Of a stretch of 64,000 nucleotides of DNA, positions 25,509 to 33,375 are shown piece after piece. Each line of letters starts with the position of its first letter. The stretch's first letter is position 1. The stretch is from Olsenella_K absiana (lineage in GTDB: Bacteria; Actinomycetota; Coriobacteriia; Coriobacteriales; Atopobiaceae), in assembly GCF_036408855.1 (NCBI RefSeq), contig NZ_JAZGJQ010000001.1:186001-250000 (forward strand), given 5' to 3'. Position numbers and translations under genes: made by a program. A model generated the notes under the pieces. That model was not told where the DNA came from. It did not search any database and saw nothing but the letters and a program-made list of their open reading frames with translations.

Positions 25509-25781
25509 ATGGTTTCTAAGCAGACGACGATTGTCAACGCCACTGGTCTTCACGCTCGTCCCGCCTCCGTCTTCGTGACCGAGGCCAAGAAGTACCAGTC
25601 CTCCGTCACCATCAAGGACGTGGACAAGGGCACCGCCCCCGTGAACGCCAAGTCCATCATGATGATCCTCGCCGCCGGCATGGGCTCTGGCACCAAGGTC
25701 GAGGTCGCGTGCGACGGCCCCGACGAGCAGCAGGCCCTCGACGCCCTGATCGCCCTCATCGACGGCGGCTTCGGCGAGTAG
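25509..25781 (+). CDS. ptsH: PTS phosphocarrier protein HPr
   Basis: 90 residues. The phosphorylated His15 lies in NATGLHARPAS. Ser49 in NAKSIMMIL corresponds to the regulatory Ser46 of Gram-positive HPr, the HPr-kinase target where that enzyme exists. It carries phosphate from Enzyme I to EIIA proteins. AAGGAG stands 7 nt before ATG 25509. No ptsI follows; a strong intrinsic terminator ends the transcript, so ptsH is monocistronic here. Codon use is strongly biased to C-ending codons, as for a highly expressed gene. Confidence 0.96.
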   Translation: MVSKQTTIVNATGLHARPASVFVTEAKKYQSSVTIKDVDKGTAPVNAKSIMMILAAGMGSGTKVEVACDGPDEQQALDALIALIDGGFGE

Positions 25782-25814
25782 ACGCGCCTTCGCACGACCA
25801 TACGCGCACCATCC

Positions 25815-25843
25815 GCCCGGCGCCTCGCGCCGGGCTTTTTGTT
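25815..25843 (+). terminator. Intrinsic terminator of ptsH
   Basis: GCCCGGCGC (25815-25823) pairs with GCGCCGGGC (25827-25835) around a 3-nt loop and is followed by TTTTTGTT. Confidence 0.85.
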
Positions 25844-25891
25844 CTAGGGGCGCAGCCCGCCGCCCGCGGGCCGCGCGAGAGAGGAGGGCCC

Positions 25892-27064
25892 ATGGCAGAC
25901 GGACAGCCCGGCCGCGAGGACGGGGGGCAGGGCCGCTGGTTCGGCTACGACATCGTCGCGGAGGACCCGGAGACGCACGCGCGGGCGGGCGTCCTGCACA
26001 CGCCCCACGGCGACGTCCCCACGCCCATCTTCATGCCGGTGGGGACCAAGGCGACCGTGAAGGGCGTCCTGCCGAGTCAGCTCGAGGAGCTGGGGGCGAA
26101 GATCATCCTCGCCAACACCTACCACCTGAGCCAGCGGCCCGGCGAGGCCCTGGTCCGCGAGATGGGCGGCTTGCACGAGTTCATGCGCTGGGACGGGCCG
26201 ATCCTCACGGACTCGGGCGGCTTCCAGGTATTCAGCCACGCGGACAACGTGCGCCTCTCGCGCGACGGCGTGACCTTCCGCACCGTCGACTACGACGGCA
26301 CCTACGTCACCTGGACGCCCGAGCGCAACATGCAGATCGCGGAGAGCCTGGGCGCCGACATCGTGATGCAGCTCGACCAGTGCCCGGGCTACCCCTCGCC
26401 GCGCTCCTTCGTCGAGCGCGCCGTCGAGCTCTCGAGCCTGTGGGCCGAGCGCTGCTGGCAGAGCCACACGAGGGCCGACCAGGCGCTCTTCGGCATCGTC
26501 CAGGGGGGCATGCACCTGGACCTGCGCCTGAGGAGCCTGCGGCACCTCGAGGAGTGCGGGGACTTCCCCGGCTACGGCATCGGGGGCTACTCGGTCGGCG
26601 AGGACCACGAGACGATGTTCGAGACCCTGGCGCCGCTCGTCTCAGACCACATGCCCAAGGGCAAGCCGCGTTACCTCATGGGGGTGGGCAACCCCACGAC
26701 GCTCGTGCGCGGCGTCGCGTGCGGCATAGACATGTTCGACTGCGTCCTGCCGACGAGGACGGCGCGCATGGGCACGGCCTTCTCCACCGAGGGGAAGCTC
26801 AACCTCAAGAACGCGCGCTTCACGCACGACCACGAGGTGCTCGAACCCGGCTGCGGCTGCCCGGCCTGCGCGGGAGGCTTCACCCGCGCCTACCTGCACC
26901 ACCTCGTCCGGCAGCACGAGATCCTGGGCGCCACGCTCGTCTCGCTCCACAACCTCTACTTCCTCCTCGAGCTCATGAGGCGGGCGCGCCAGAGCATTCT
27001 CGACGGCACCTACGGCTCCTTCGTGCGCGACTGGATGGACCTCCCGGTGTCCCGGGAGTTCTAG
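25892..27064 (+). CDS. tgt: tRNA-guanine transglycosylase
   Basis: 390 residues from ATG 25892, which follows GAGAGGAGGG. It exchanges guanine 34 of tRNAs with GUN anticodons for preQ1. The TIM-barrel motifs are clear: FMPVGTKATVKGV, ILANTYHLSQRPG, the catalytic Asp in LTDSGGFQVFS, ERAVELSSLWAERC, FGIVQGG, the nucleophilic Asp in GIDMFDCVLPTRTAR, and the zinc site GCGCPAC with a later His. It works with QueA and QueH in this window. No preQ1-synthesis genes (queC/D/E/F) are in view, so precursor may be made elsewhere or imported. Confidence 0.97.
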   Translation: MADGQPGREDGGQGRWFGYDIVAEDPETHARAGVLHTPHGDVPTPIFMPVGTKATVKGVLPSQLEELGAKIILANTYHLSQRPGEALVREMGGLHEFMRWDGPILTDSGGFQVFSHADNVRLSRDGVTFRTVDYDGTYVTWTPERNMQIAESLGADIVMQLDQCPGYPSPRSFVERAVELSSLWAERCWQSHTRADQALFGIVQGGMHLDLRLRSLRHLEECGDFPGYGIGGYSVGEDHETMFETLAPLVSDHMPKGKPRYLMGVGNPTTLVRGVACGIDMFDCVLPTRTARMGTAFSTEGKLNLKNARFTHDHEVLEPGCGCPACAGGFTRAYLHHLVRQHEILGATLVSLHNLYFLLELMRRARQSILDGTYGSFVRDWMDLPVSREF

Positions 27065-27116
27065 GGGCTCGAGGCGGCGCGGAGCCTCCACGCGGGACGC
27101 GTGGGGCGCGCCCACA

Positions 27117-27122
27117 TATAAT
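27117..27122 (+). promoter_or_regulatory. Perfect TATAAT -10 element before secD
   Basis: A consensus TATAAT lies 55 bp upstream of the secD start, in the short gap after tgt. The matching -35 region is GC-rich and poor. It may give secDF-recJ-rel its own promoter. Confidence 0.45.
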
Positions 27123-27177
27123 GGTTGGGCTGAACCCGTAGGGCGGCTGCGTCCGCCCCGATCGTGAGGACGTTTCT

Positions 27178-28677
27178 ATGGCGAGAAAGAACGACCCCTC
27201 CGGCCAGCCGAGCGGCGTGGACCGCTGGAAGGCCTCCGAGGGGACACAGGGGAGGGCGCCCCGCGGCTCGCGCGGCGGTAGGCGCAGGGTGTCGCGCGAC
27301 AGGAGGCGCTACCTCACCACGCTCGTGGTCCTGCTCGTGGCGCTCGGCGTCTGCGTCTTCGGCTTCACGCCCCTGGGCGAGAAGATCACGCAGGGCCTCG
27401 ACATCCGGGGCGGCGTCTCCGTCATCATGACGGCGACCACCTCCGATGGGGGCACTCCGAGCTCGGAGGACATGGCGACGGCCACCCAGATCGTGCAGCA
27501 GCGCGTCAACTCCCTCGGCGCGAACGAGGCGAGCGTCCAGCAGCAGGGGTCCAGCTCGATCCTGGTGCAGATCCCCGGAGCGACCGACGCGGAGTCGACC
27601 GTCGCCGCCATCGGCCAGACGGGCCACCTCGAGTTCGTCCGCCTCGACGAGATTGGCGACGCGGACGCGCTCGCCAAGCTCAACACGGGCACCGAGGGCG
27701 TCAAGCTCAAGGAGGGCACCTACACCGCCTTCCTCGACGGTTCCTCCATCACCCAGACCTCGGTGGGCCAGGCCTCCAACGCCTCGACCGGATACTATGC
27801 GGTCAACATCACCTTCGACGACGAGGGAACGAAGGAGTTCGCCGAGGTGACCAAGGAGCTCGCCCCCACCAACGGTAGGATCGCGATCGTGCTCGACGGC
27901 GTCGTGGAGTCCGCCCCGGCGGTGCAGAGCGAGATCACGGACGGCAAGGTGTCCATCACCGGGCAGTTCACCCTCGACAAGGCGACGAGCCTCAAGACGG
28001 TCCTCGACTCCGGCTCGCTGCCCGTCACGCTCACGATGAGCGAGAGCCGCGTCGTGGGGCCGACCCTCGGCCAGGACTCGCTCAACCAGGGCATCGTCGC
28101 CATCGGCGTCGGCGTGGCGCTCGTGGTCGTCTACCTGTTCTTCTTCTATCGGGGCCTGGGGCTGCTCACCATGGGCTCGCTCGCCGTCTTCGGGATCATC
28201 TACCTGGGGATGCTCGCCCTGCTCTCGTCCTTCGGGGCGTTCTCACTCACCCTGCCGGGCCTTGCCGGCATCGTGCTGACGACCGGCTCTGCGGCCGACT
28301 CCTCGATCCTCGTGCTGGAGCGCTTCCGCGAGGAGATACGCATGGGGCGCAGCATCAAGAACGCCTCTGTCAGCGGCTCCAAGCACGGGGTCGCCACCTC
28401 GCTCGACGCTGACGTCGTCACCCTCGTGACCGCGCTCGCCCTCTTCTTCGTCGCGGTCGGCTCGGTCAAGGGCTTCGGGCTCACGCTCGCCCTCGGCGTC
28501 GTGTGCGACGTGATCACGATGTTCTGCTTCAAGGTCCCCATGCTGAGGCTGCTCGCCGCGGGTCCCATCGAGCGCCATCCCGGGTTCTGGGGCGTGACCG
28601 CAGACGTCGCGGAGGGAAGGAAGAAGACCGAGGCCGCGCGCTCGGCGGCCGTGAAGGGGGGTGCGCGCGATGCGTAG
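27178..28677 (+). CDS. secD: Protein translocase subunit SecD
   Basis: 499 residues. A basic N-terminus leads to the first membrane helix (about 43-62). The periplasmic-type P1 domain opens with the family motif GLDIRGGVSV. Five membrane helices follow in the C-terminal third. SecDF uses the proton or sodium gradient to help pull proteins through SecYEG. ATG 27178 is the start. It overlaps secF by 8 bp. The usual yajC gene between tgt and secD is missing here. Confidence 0.95.
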   Translation: MARKNDPSGQPSGVDRWKASEGTQGRAPRGSRGGRRRVSRDRRRYLTTLVVLLVALGVCVFGFTPLGEKITQGLDIRGGVSVIMTATTSDGGTPSSEDMATATQIVQQRVNSLGANEASVQQQGSSSILVQIPGATDAESTVAAIGQTGHLEFVRLDEIGDADALAKLNTGTEGVKLKEGTYTAFLDGSSITQTSVGQASNASTGYYAVNITFDDEGTKEFAEVTKELAPTNGRIAIVLDGVVESAPAVQSEITDGKVSITGQFTLDKATSLKTVLDSGSLPVTLTMSESRVVGPTLGQDSLNQGIVAIGVGVALVVVYLFFFYRGLGLLTMGSLAVFGIIYLGMLALLSSFGAFSLTLPGLAGIVLTTGSAADSSILVLERFREEIRMGRSIKNASVSGSKHGVATSLDADVVTLVTALALFFVAVGSVKGFGLTLALGVVCDVITMFCFKVPMLRLLAAGPIERHPGFWGVTADVAEGRKKTEAARSAAVKGGARDA

Positions 28678-29629
28678 CCACTTCTCCCACGAGATAGCGT
28701 TCATCGCCCACCGCAGGCAGTTCCTGGCCGTCTCCGTCGCGCTCGTCGCGCTCGCGCTGGTGGGCCTCGTGGTGCGCGGGCTCGTGCTCGGCATCGAGTT
28801 CCGCGGCGGCACCCAGATAGACTTCAACGGCACGGGCGACGTCACGATCGAGCAGCTCCGCTCGGCGCTCGCCGACGCGGGCGAGCAGGACCCGACGGTC
28901 CAGACGACCCTCGCGAACGGCGTCGAGGGCTTCCTCGTCCGCTCCGACACGACCGACGCCACCGTGGCGACCCAGCACGCGGCGCAGACGGCAGAGGAGC
29001 TCGGCCTCCCCTCGGACTCCTACACGGTCACCACGATCGGCCCCGACTGGGGCGCCGACATCACGCGCTCCTCGCTCGCGGCCTTCTTCGTGGCCATCCT
29101 CGCGATCATCGCGTACGTCTCGATCCGCTACGAGTTCAAGATGTCGATCGCGGCGGTCGTGGCCCTCGTGCACGACCTCGTGATCACGGTCGGCGTCTAC
29201 GCCTGGACCCAGATCCCCGTCACGCCCAACGTCGTCGCCGCCCTCCTCACGATCATGGGCTACTCGCTCTACGACACGGTGGTGGAGTTCAACCGCACCA
29301 ACGAGAACGCCAAGCAGCTCAAGGACGGCGTCCACCGCACCTACTACCAGATCTGCAACTTCTCGATCAACGAGGTCTTCATCCGCTCGATAAACACGAC
29401 GCTAACGACCATCGTCCCGGTCATCTGCATGCTCGTCATCGGCGGCGAGACCCTCAAGGGCTTTGCCTTCGCGCTACTCGTCGGCGAGCTGCTCGGCACC
29501 TACTCGAGCTTCGCCGTCGCCTCGCCGCTGCTGGCCGTCTGGAAGACCCACGAGCCCAAGTGGGCGAAGCTCGAGGCGAAGTACGGCGCCTCTGCCTCTG
29601 CGGCCGCGCCGGCCAAGGGCGCGGAGTAG
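28670..29629 (+). CDS. secF: Protein translocase subunit SecF
   Basis: 319 residues from ATG 28670 (AAGGGGGG upstream); a GTG at 28661 in the same frame is less likely. Six membrane helices are predicted. The SecF signature GIEFRGGTQIDF follows the first helix, and the D4-like region LVHDLVITVGVYA and the helix pair starting NVVAALLTIMGYSLYDT are typical. It is the obligate partner of SecD, translated from the same message with an 8-bp overlap. recJ starts 4 bp after its stop. Confidence 0.95.
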   Translation: MRSHFSHEIAFIAHRRQFLAVSVALVALALVGLVVRGLVLGIEFRGGTQIDFNGTGDVTIEQLRSALADAGEQDPTVQTTLANGVEGFLVRSDTTDATVATQHAAQTAEELGLPSDSYTVTTIGPDWGADITRSSLAAFFVAILAIIAYVSIRYEFKMSIAAVVALVHDLVITVGVYAWTQIPVTPNVVAALLTIMGYSLYDTVVEFNRTNENAKQLKDGVHRTYYQICNFSINEVFIRSINTTLTTIVPVICMLVIGGETLKGFAFALLVGELLGTYSSFAVASPLLAVWKTHEPKWAKLEAKYGASASAAAPAKGAE

Positions 29630-29633
29630 CCCC

Positions 29634-32600
29634 ATGGCAGGCCTCGCCACAAGCCCGCGCTGGAAGATCCTCGGCGCCGACGCCGGGGCCGAGGAGGCCC
29701 TTGTCTCCGAGCTCGGCGTCTCGCCGCTGGTCGCCCGCGTCATGGTGGCGCGGGGGCTTGCGGACGTGGAGGAGGCGCGCCGCTTCCTCGCGCCCTCGCT
29801 CGAGCGCGACTGGGTGGACCCCCTGGCGATCCCCGGCATGGCGGAGGCCACGGACCGCGTCATGGGCGCGATCGCGAGGGGCGAGACGATCGCGGTCTTC
29901 GGCGACTTCGACGTGGACGGCATGTCGGCCACCTGCATCCTGACGCTGGGCCTCAGGCACTTCGGCGCCAAGGTGTCGCCCTTCATCCCGCATCGCTTCG
30001 GCGAGGGCTACGGCCTCTCGCGCGAGGCGCTCGACCGCGTCATCGAGGCCTGCCACCCGGACCTCCTGGTGACGGTCGACAACGGCATCGCGGCCGCAAA
30101 GGAGGTCGCGTGGCTGCTCGACCAGGGCGTCGACGTGGTGGTGACCGACCACCACGAGCCGGGCGACCTCGTGCCCGCAGGCGTCCCCGTCGCGGACCCC
30201 AAGATCGGCGGGGGCTGCCCCTCCCGGGAGCTTGCGGGCGCCGGCGTCGCGCTCAAGATGGTTTCGGAGGTCGGGCGCAGGGACGGCGAGCCCGACTTCT
30301 GGCGCGGCCTCACCGACCTCGCGACCCTGGGCACCATCTCCGACATGATGCTGCTCAGGGGCGAGAACCGCGCGCTCGTCGCGGACGGCATCGAGCGGCT
30401 CCGCCGCACGGGTCGGCCCGGCCTCGTCGCGCTCGCGGCGACGGCAGGGGTGGACCTGGCCTCGGTCACCGCGGACGCGCTGCCCTTCTCGCTGATACCC
30501 CGCCTCAACGCCGCGGGGCGCATGGGCACCACCGACGTGGCCTTCGACCTGCTCATCTCAGACGACGCCGCCGAGGCGGCGGTGCTTGCCGGCAAGCTCG
30601 AGCGCATCAACGGCGAGCGCCGCGAGATCGAATCGGACCTCGCCGAGCAGGCCATGGCCGTGCTCGACGCGACCTATGACGGCGGGCGCGTGGCGGTCGT
30701 GGGCGGCGAGGGCTGGCACGAGGGCGTGAAGGGCATCGTGGCGAGCCGGATCGTGAACCGCTACCACGTGCCCGCGATCCTGTTCACCATCTCGGACGGC
30801 GTGGCGCGCGGCTCCGGGCGGAGCGTGGGGTCGGTCGACCTCTTCCACGCGGTCGAGCAGTGCTCCGACCTCCTCGTGCGCTTCGGGGGGCACGCGGGCG
30901 CCGTCGGCGTCACGCTCGAGGCCGCCAACCTCGACGCCTTCCGCGACCGGCTCGAGGAGGTCCTGGACCGGCTGCCGGCCGAGCAGTTCCAGGACACGGG
31001 CGAGGTCACCACCCTCGTGAGCCTCCAGGAGATGACGATCGACAACATCGCCTCGCTCGAGGTGCTCCAGCCGTTCGGCCAGGGCAACAAGAAGCCCCTC
31101 CTCGGGGCCTGCGGCGTGCTGATGAAGAACCGTTCCCGCGTGGGCTACTCCAACAACCACCTGTGCTTCTCGGCCACCGACGGCTTCACGACGGTGCCGG
31201 CCATCATGTTCCGCGCACCGGACATCGAGCACGCGAGCGCGTACGACGGCGCCGTCGACCTCGTCTTCGACGCGGTGAACGAGGTCTGGCAGGGGCGCTG
31301 CAAGCCCAAGCTCATGGTCAAGGACATCATCTACCGCGACGCCGCGCCCGCCGCGTCCGCGGGCGCGCCCGCCGCCGGCGCGGCACGGGCCGCCTCGGGC
31401 TCCCCGTGCCCGCCTGCGCAGCCGGAAAGCCTCGCCGACGAGCTCTTCTCCCGCGCGGACGAGGTGCTCTCGCGCGACGAGTTCGCCGGGATCGCTGAGG
31501 CGTCGAGCTTCCTCACCAAAGCGGTCGGCGTGAGCTTCGGCGACCGCCAGCAGGTTATATCCGAGCTCGCGCCGGGCGAGGTGCTCGCGGTCGTGCACGA
31601 GGCGGACAACCCCGCCGACAAGTGCGCGGTCGCCCTCAGGGACCCCGCGGGCCGCAAGGTCGGCTTCCTGCGCCGCCAGATCGCGGCTGCGATCGCCCCG
31701 CTGATCGACGACGGGGTGCGCTACGAGGCTTCGGTCCGCGAGGTCACCGGAGGGGGCGACGGGCGTGCCTTCGGCGTGAACGTGCAGGTCGCGCGCATCG
31801 GGGGCGCCGGCGGCGCCGGTCGTGGGGACGACCCCGCGAAGCTCGCGCGCGCCGAGCTCTCCTCCCTCGGCGGCGCCGAGCTGACCGACAGGCTGCGTCG
31901 CCACCTGATCGGCGACCACGAGCTGCTGCCCGCCCAGAAGGCGGCCCTCGACCTGCTCGCCCAGGGGAGGCCCACCCTCTGCGTGATGGCGACGGGCCGG
32001 GGCAAGTCCCTCGTCTTCCACGTCCACGCGGCGCGCGAGGCTCTTCTCGCCCATCGCGCGAGCGTCTTCGTGTACCCGCTGCGCGCCCTCGTCTCCGACC
32101 AGGCCTTCCACCTCAGGGAGAGCCTGGGGCCGCTGGGCGTGCGCGTGCGCGTGCTCACGGGCGAGACCTCGCCCGACGAGCGCGACGAGGTCTTCGGCGC
32201 GCTTTCGGCCGGCGAGGTCGACGTCGTCCTCACGACCCCCGAGTTCCTCGAGATTCATGCGCGCCGCCTCTCCGCCGGCGAGGTCGGCTTCGTCGTGATC
32301 GACGAGGCCCACCACGCGGGCACGGGCGAGAGGGACGCCTACGCGGGGCTTCCCGAGGCGCTGCGCCGCCTCGGCTCGCCGACCGTGTGCGCGGTGACGG
32401 CGACCGCCTCCACGCCGGTCGCCACCAGGGTCTGCCAGCTGTTCGGCATCCGCCACGACGCGGTCGTGGTCGACCAGAGCGTCCGGGCGAACCTCGAGCT
32501 CGAGGACCACCGCGAGCTGCGCGACCGCGAGGCCGCCCTCGTGTCGGTCGTGGCGGCGGGCGAGAAGACCATCATCTACGTGAACTCGCGCGAGCAGTCG

Positions 32601-33368
32601 GTGAGCCTCGCGCGGATGCTGCGGCACGCCCTGCCGGACCTCGCGCCCCGCGTCGCCTTCTACAACGCGGGCCTGACGCGCCCGGACCGCACGCGCGTCG
32701 AGGAGGCCTTTCGATCCGGAGCGCTGAGCTGCATCGTCTCGACCAGCGCCTTCGGCGAGGGCGTCAACCTGCCCGACATCAGGAACGTCGTCCTCTACCA
32801 CCTGCCCATGGGGTCGGCGGAGTTCAACCAGATGAGCGGCCGCGCCGGGCGCGACGGAGAGCGGGCCCGCATCTGGCTCATGTACGGCAGCCGCGACGCG
32901 CGCATAAACGAGAGGATCCTCTCGTCCTCGGCGCCCTCGCGCGAGGACCTCGTGACGCTGTACCGCACGCTCACGAGGATGGCGCGCCAGTGCCTCTCCA
33001 AGGGGTCGCCCGAGGCCTGCGAGGTAGACGGCTCCTTCGCCCTCAACAACGCCGACATCGCGCAGTCCGCCCTCGAGGTGGACCCCTGCTCCAGGCTCGA
33101 CGAGCGCTCCGTCTCCTGCGGCGTCTCGATCTTCCGCGAGCTTGGGCTGCTCACGACCCGTGGCTACGGCTCCTCGCGCCACATCCAGATGAGCCCGAGC
33201 CCGGAACGGGTCGACCTCGAGAGCTCCATCCGCTACCTCGAGGGCCAGCGCGCCCGGGATGATTTCTCGGAGTTTGCGGCTTGGGCGCTCTCGTCGCGCC
33301 CGCAGGAGATTCTGTGTAGAATCAACAGACCAATAACGCCGTCGTTCGGCGACGTCGTCGACCGATAG
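29634..33368 (+). CDS. recJ: RecJ exonuclease fused to a HIRAN domain and an SF2 helicase
   Basis: 1244 residues, about twice a normal RecJ. Residues 1 to about 565 are a full RecJ: DHH motif DFDVDG at 91-96, TDHHEP at 171-176, the DHHA1 motif RFGGHAGAVGV, and the OB-fold part with LQPFGQGNKKP. A Pro/Ala linker follows. Residues about 628-715 are a HIRAN domain (VGVSFGDRQQ, EADNPADKCAV, VGFLRRQIA). Residues about 750-1160 are an SF2 helicase: Walker A ATGRGKS at 786-792, DEAH at 890-893, TATAS, and motif VI QMSGRAGRDG at 1066-1075. The first motifs look RecQ-like; motif VI resembles Ski2-type helicases. The C-terminus carries a small winged-helix-like part. RecJ degrades ssDNA 5'-3' behind a helicase; here both sit on one chain. 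It lies in secD-secF-recJ-rel, 4 bp after secF. GTG and ATG alternatives upstream are not needed. Confidence 0.93.
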   Translation: MAGLATSPRWKILGADAGAEEALVSELGVSPLVARVMVARGLADVEEARRFLAPSLERDWVDPLAIPGMAEATDRVMGAIARGETIAVFGDFDVDGMSATCILTLGLRHFGAKVSPFIPHRFGEGYGLSREALDRVIEACHPDLLVTVDNGIAAAKEVAWLLDQGVDVVVTDHHEPGDLVPAGVPVADPKIGGGCPSRELAGAGVALKMVSEVGRRDGEPDFWRGLTDLATLGTISDMMLLRGENRALVADGIERLRRTGRPGLVALAATAGVDLASVTADALPFSLIPRLNAAGRMGTTDVAFDLLISDDAAEAAVLAGKLERINGERREIESDLAEQAMAVLDATYDGGRVAVVGGEGWHEGVKGIVASRIVNRYHVPAILFTISDGVARGSGRSVGSVDLFHAVEQCSDLLVRFGGHAGAVGVTLEAANLDAFRDRLEEVLDRLPAEQFQDTGEVTTLVSLQEMTIDNIASLEVLQPFGQGNKKPLLGACGVLMKNRSRVGYSNNHLCFSATDGFTTVPAIMFRAPDIEHASAYDGAVDLVFDAVNEVWQGRCKPKLMVKDIIYRDAAPAASAGAPAAGAARAASGSPCPPAQPESLADELFSRADEVLSRDEFAGIAEASSFLTKAVGVSFGDRQQVISELAPGEVLAVVHEADNPADKCAVALRDPAGRKVGFLRRQIAAAIAPLIDDGVRYEASVREVTGGGDGRAFGVNVQVARIGGAGGAGRGDDPAKLARAELSSLGGAELTDRLRRHLIGDHELLPAQKAALDLLAQGRPTLCVMATGRGKSLVFHVHAAREALLAHRASVFVYPLRALVSDQAFHLRESLGPLGVRVRVLTGETSPDERDEVFGALSAGEVDVVLTTPEFLEIHARRLSAGEVGFVVIDEAHHAGTGERDAYAGLPEALRRLGSPTVCAVTATASTPVATRVCQLFGIRHDAVVVDQSVRANLELEDHRELRDREAALVSVVAAGEKTIIYVNSREQSVSLARMLRHALPDLAPRVAFYNAGLTRPDRTRVEEAFRSGALSCIVSTSAFGEGVNLPDIRNVVLYHLPMGSAEFNQMSGRAGRDGERARIWLMYGSRDARINERILSSSAPSREDLVTLYRTLTRMARQCLSKGSPEACEVDGSFALNNADIAQSALEVDPCSRLDERSVSCGVSIFRELGLLTTRGYGSSRHIQMSPSPERVDLESSIRYLEGQRARDDFSEFAAWALSSRPQEILCRINRPITPSFGDVVDR

Positions 33369-33375
33369 GGGGGTC

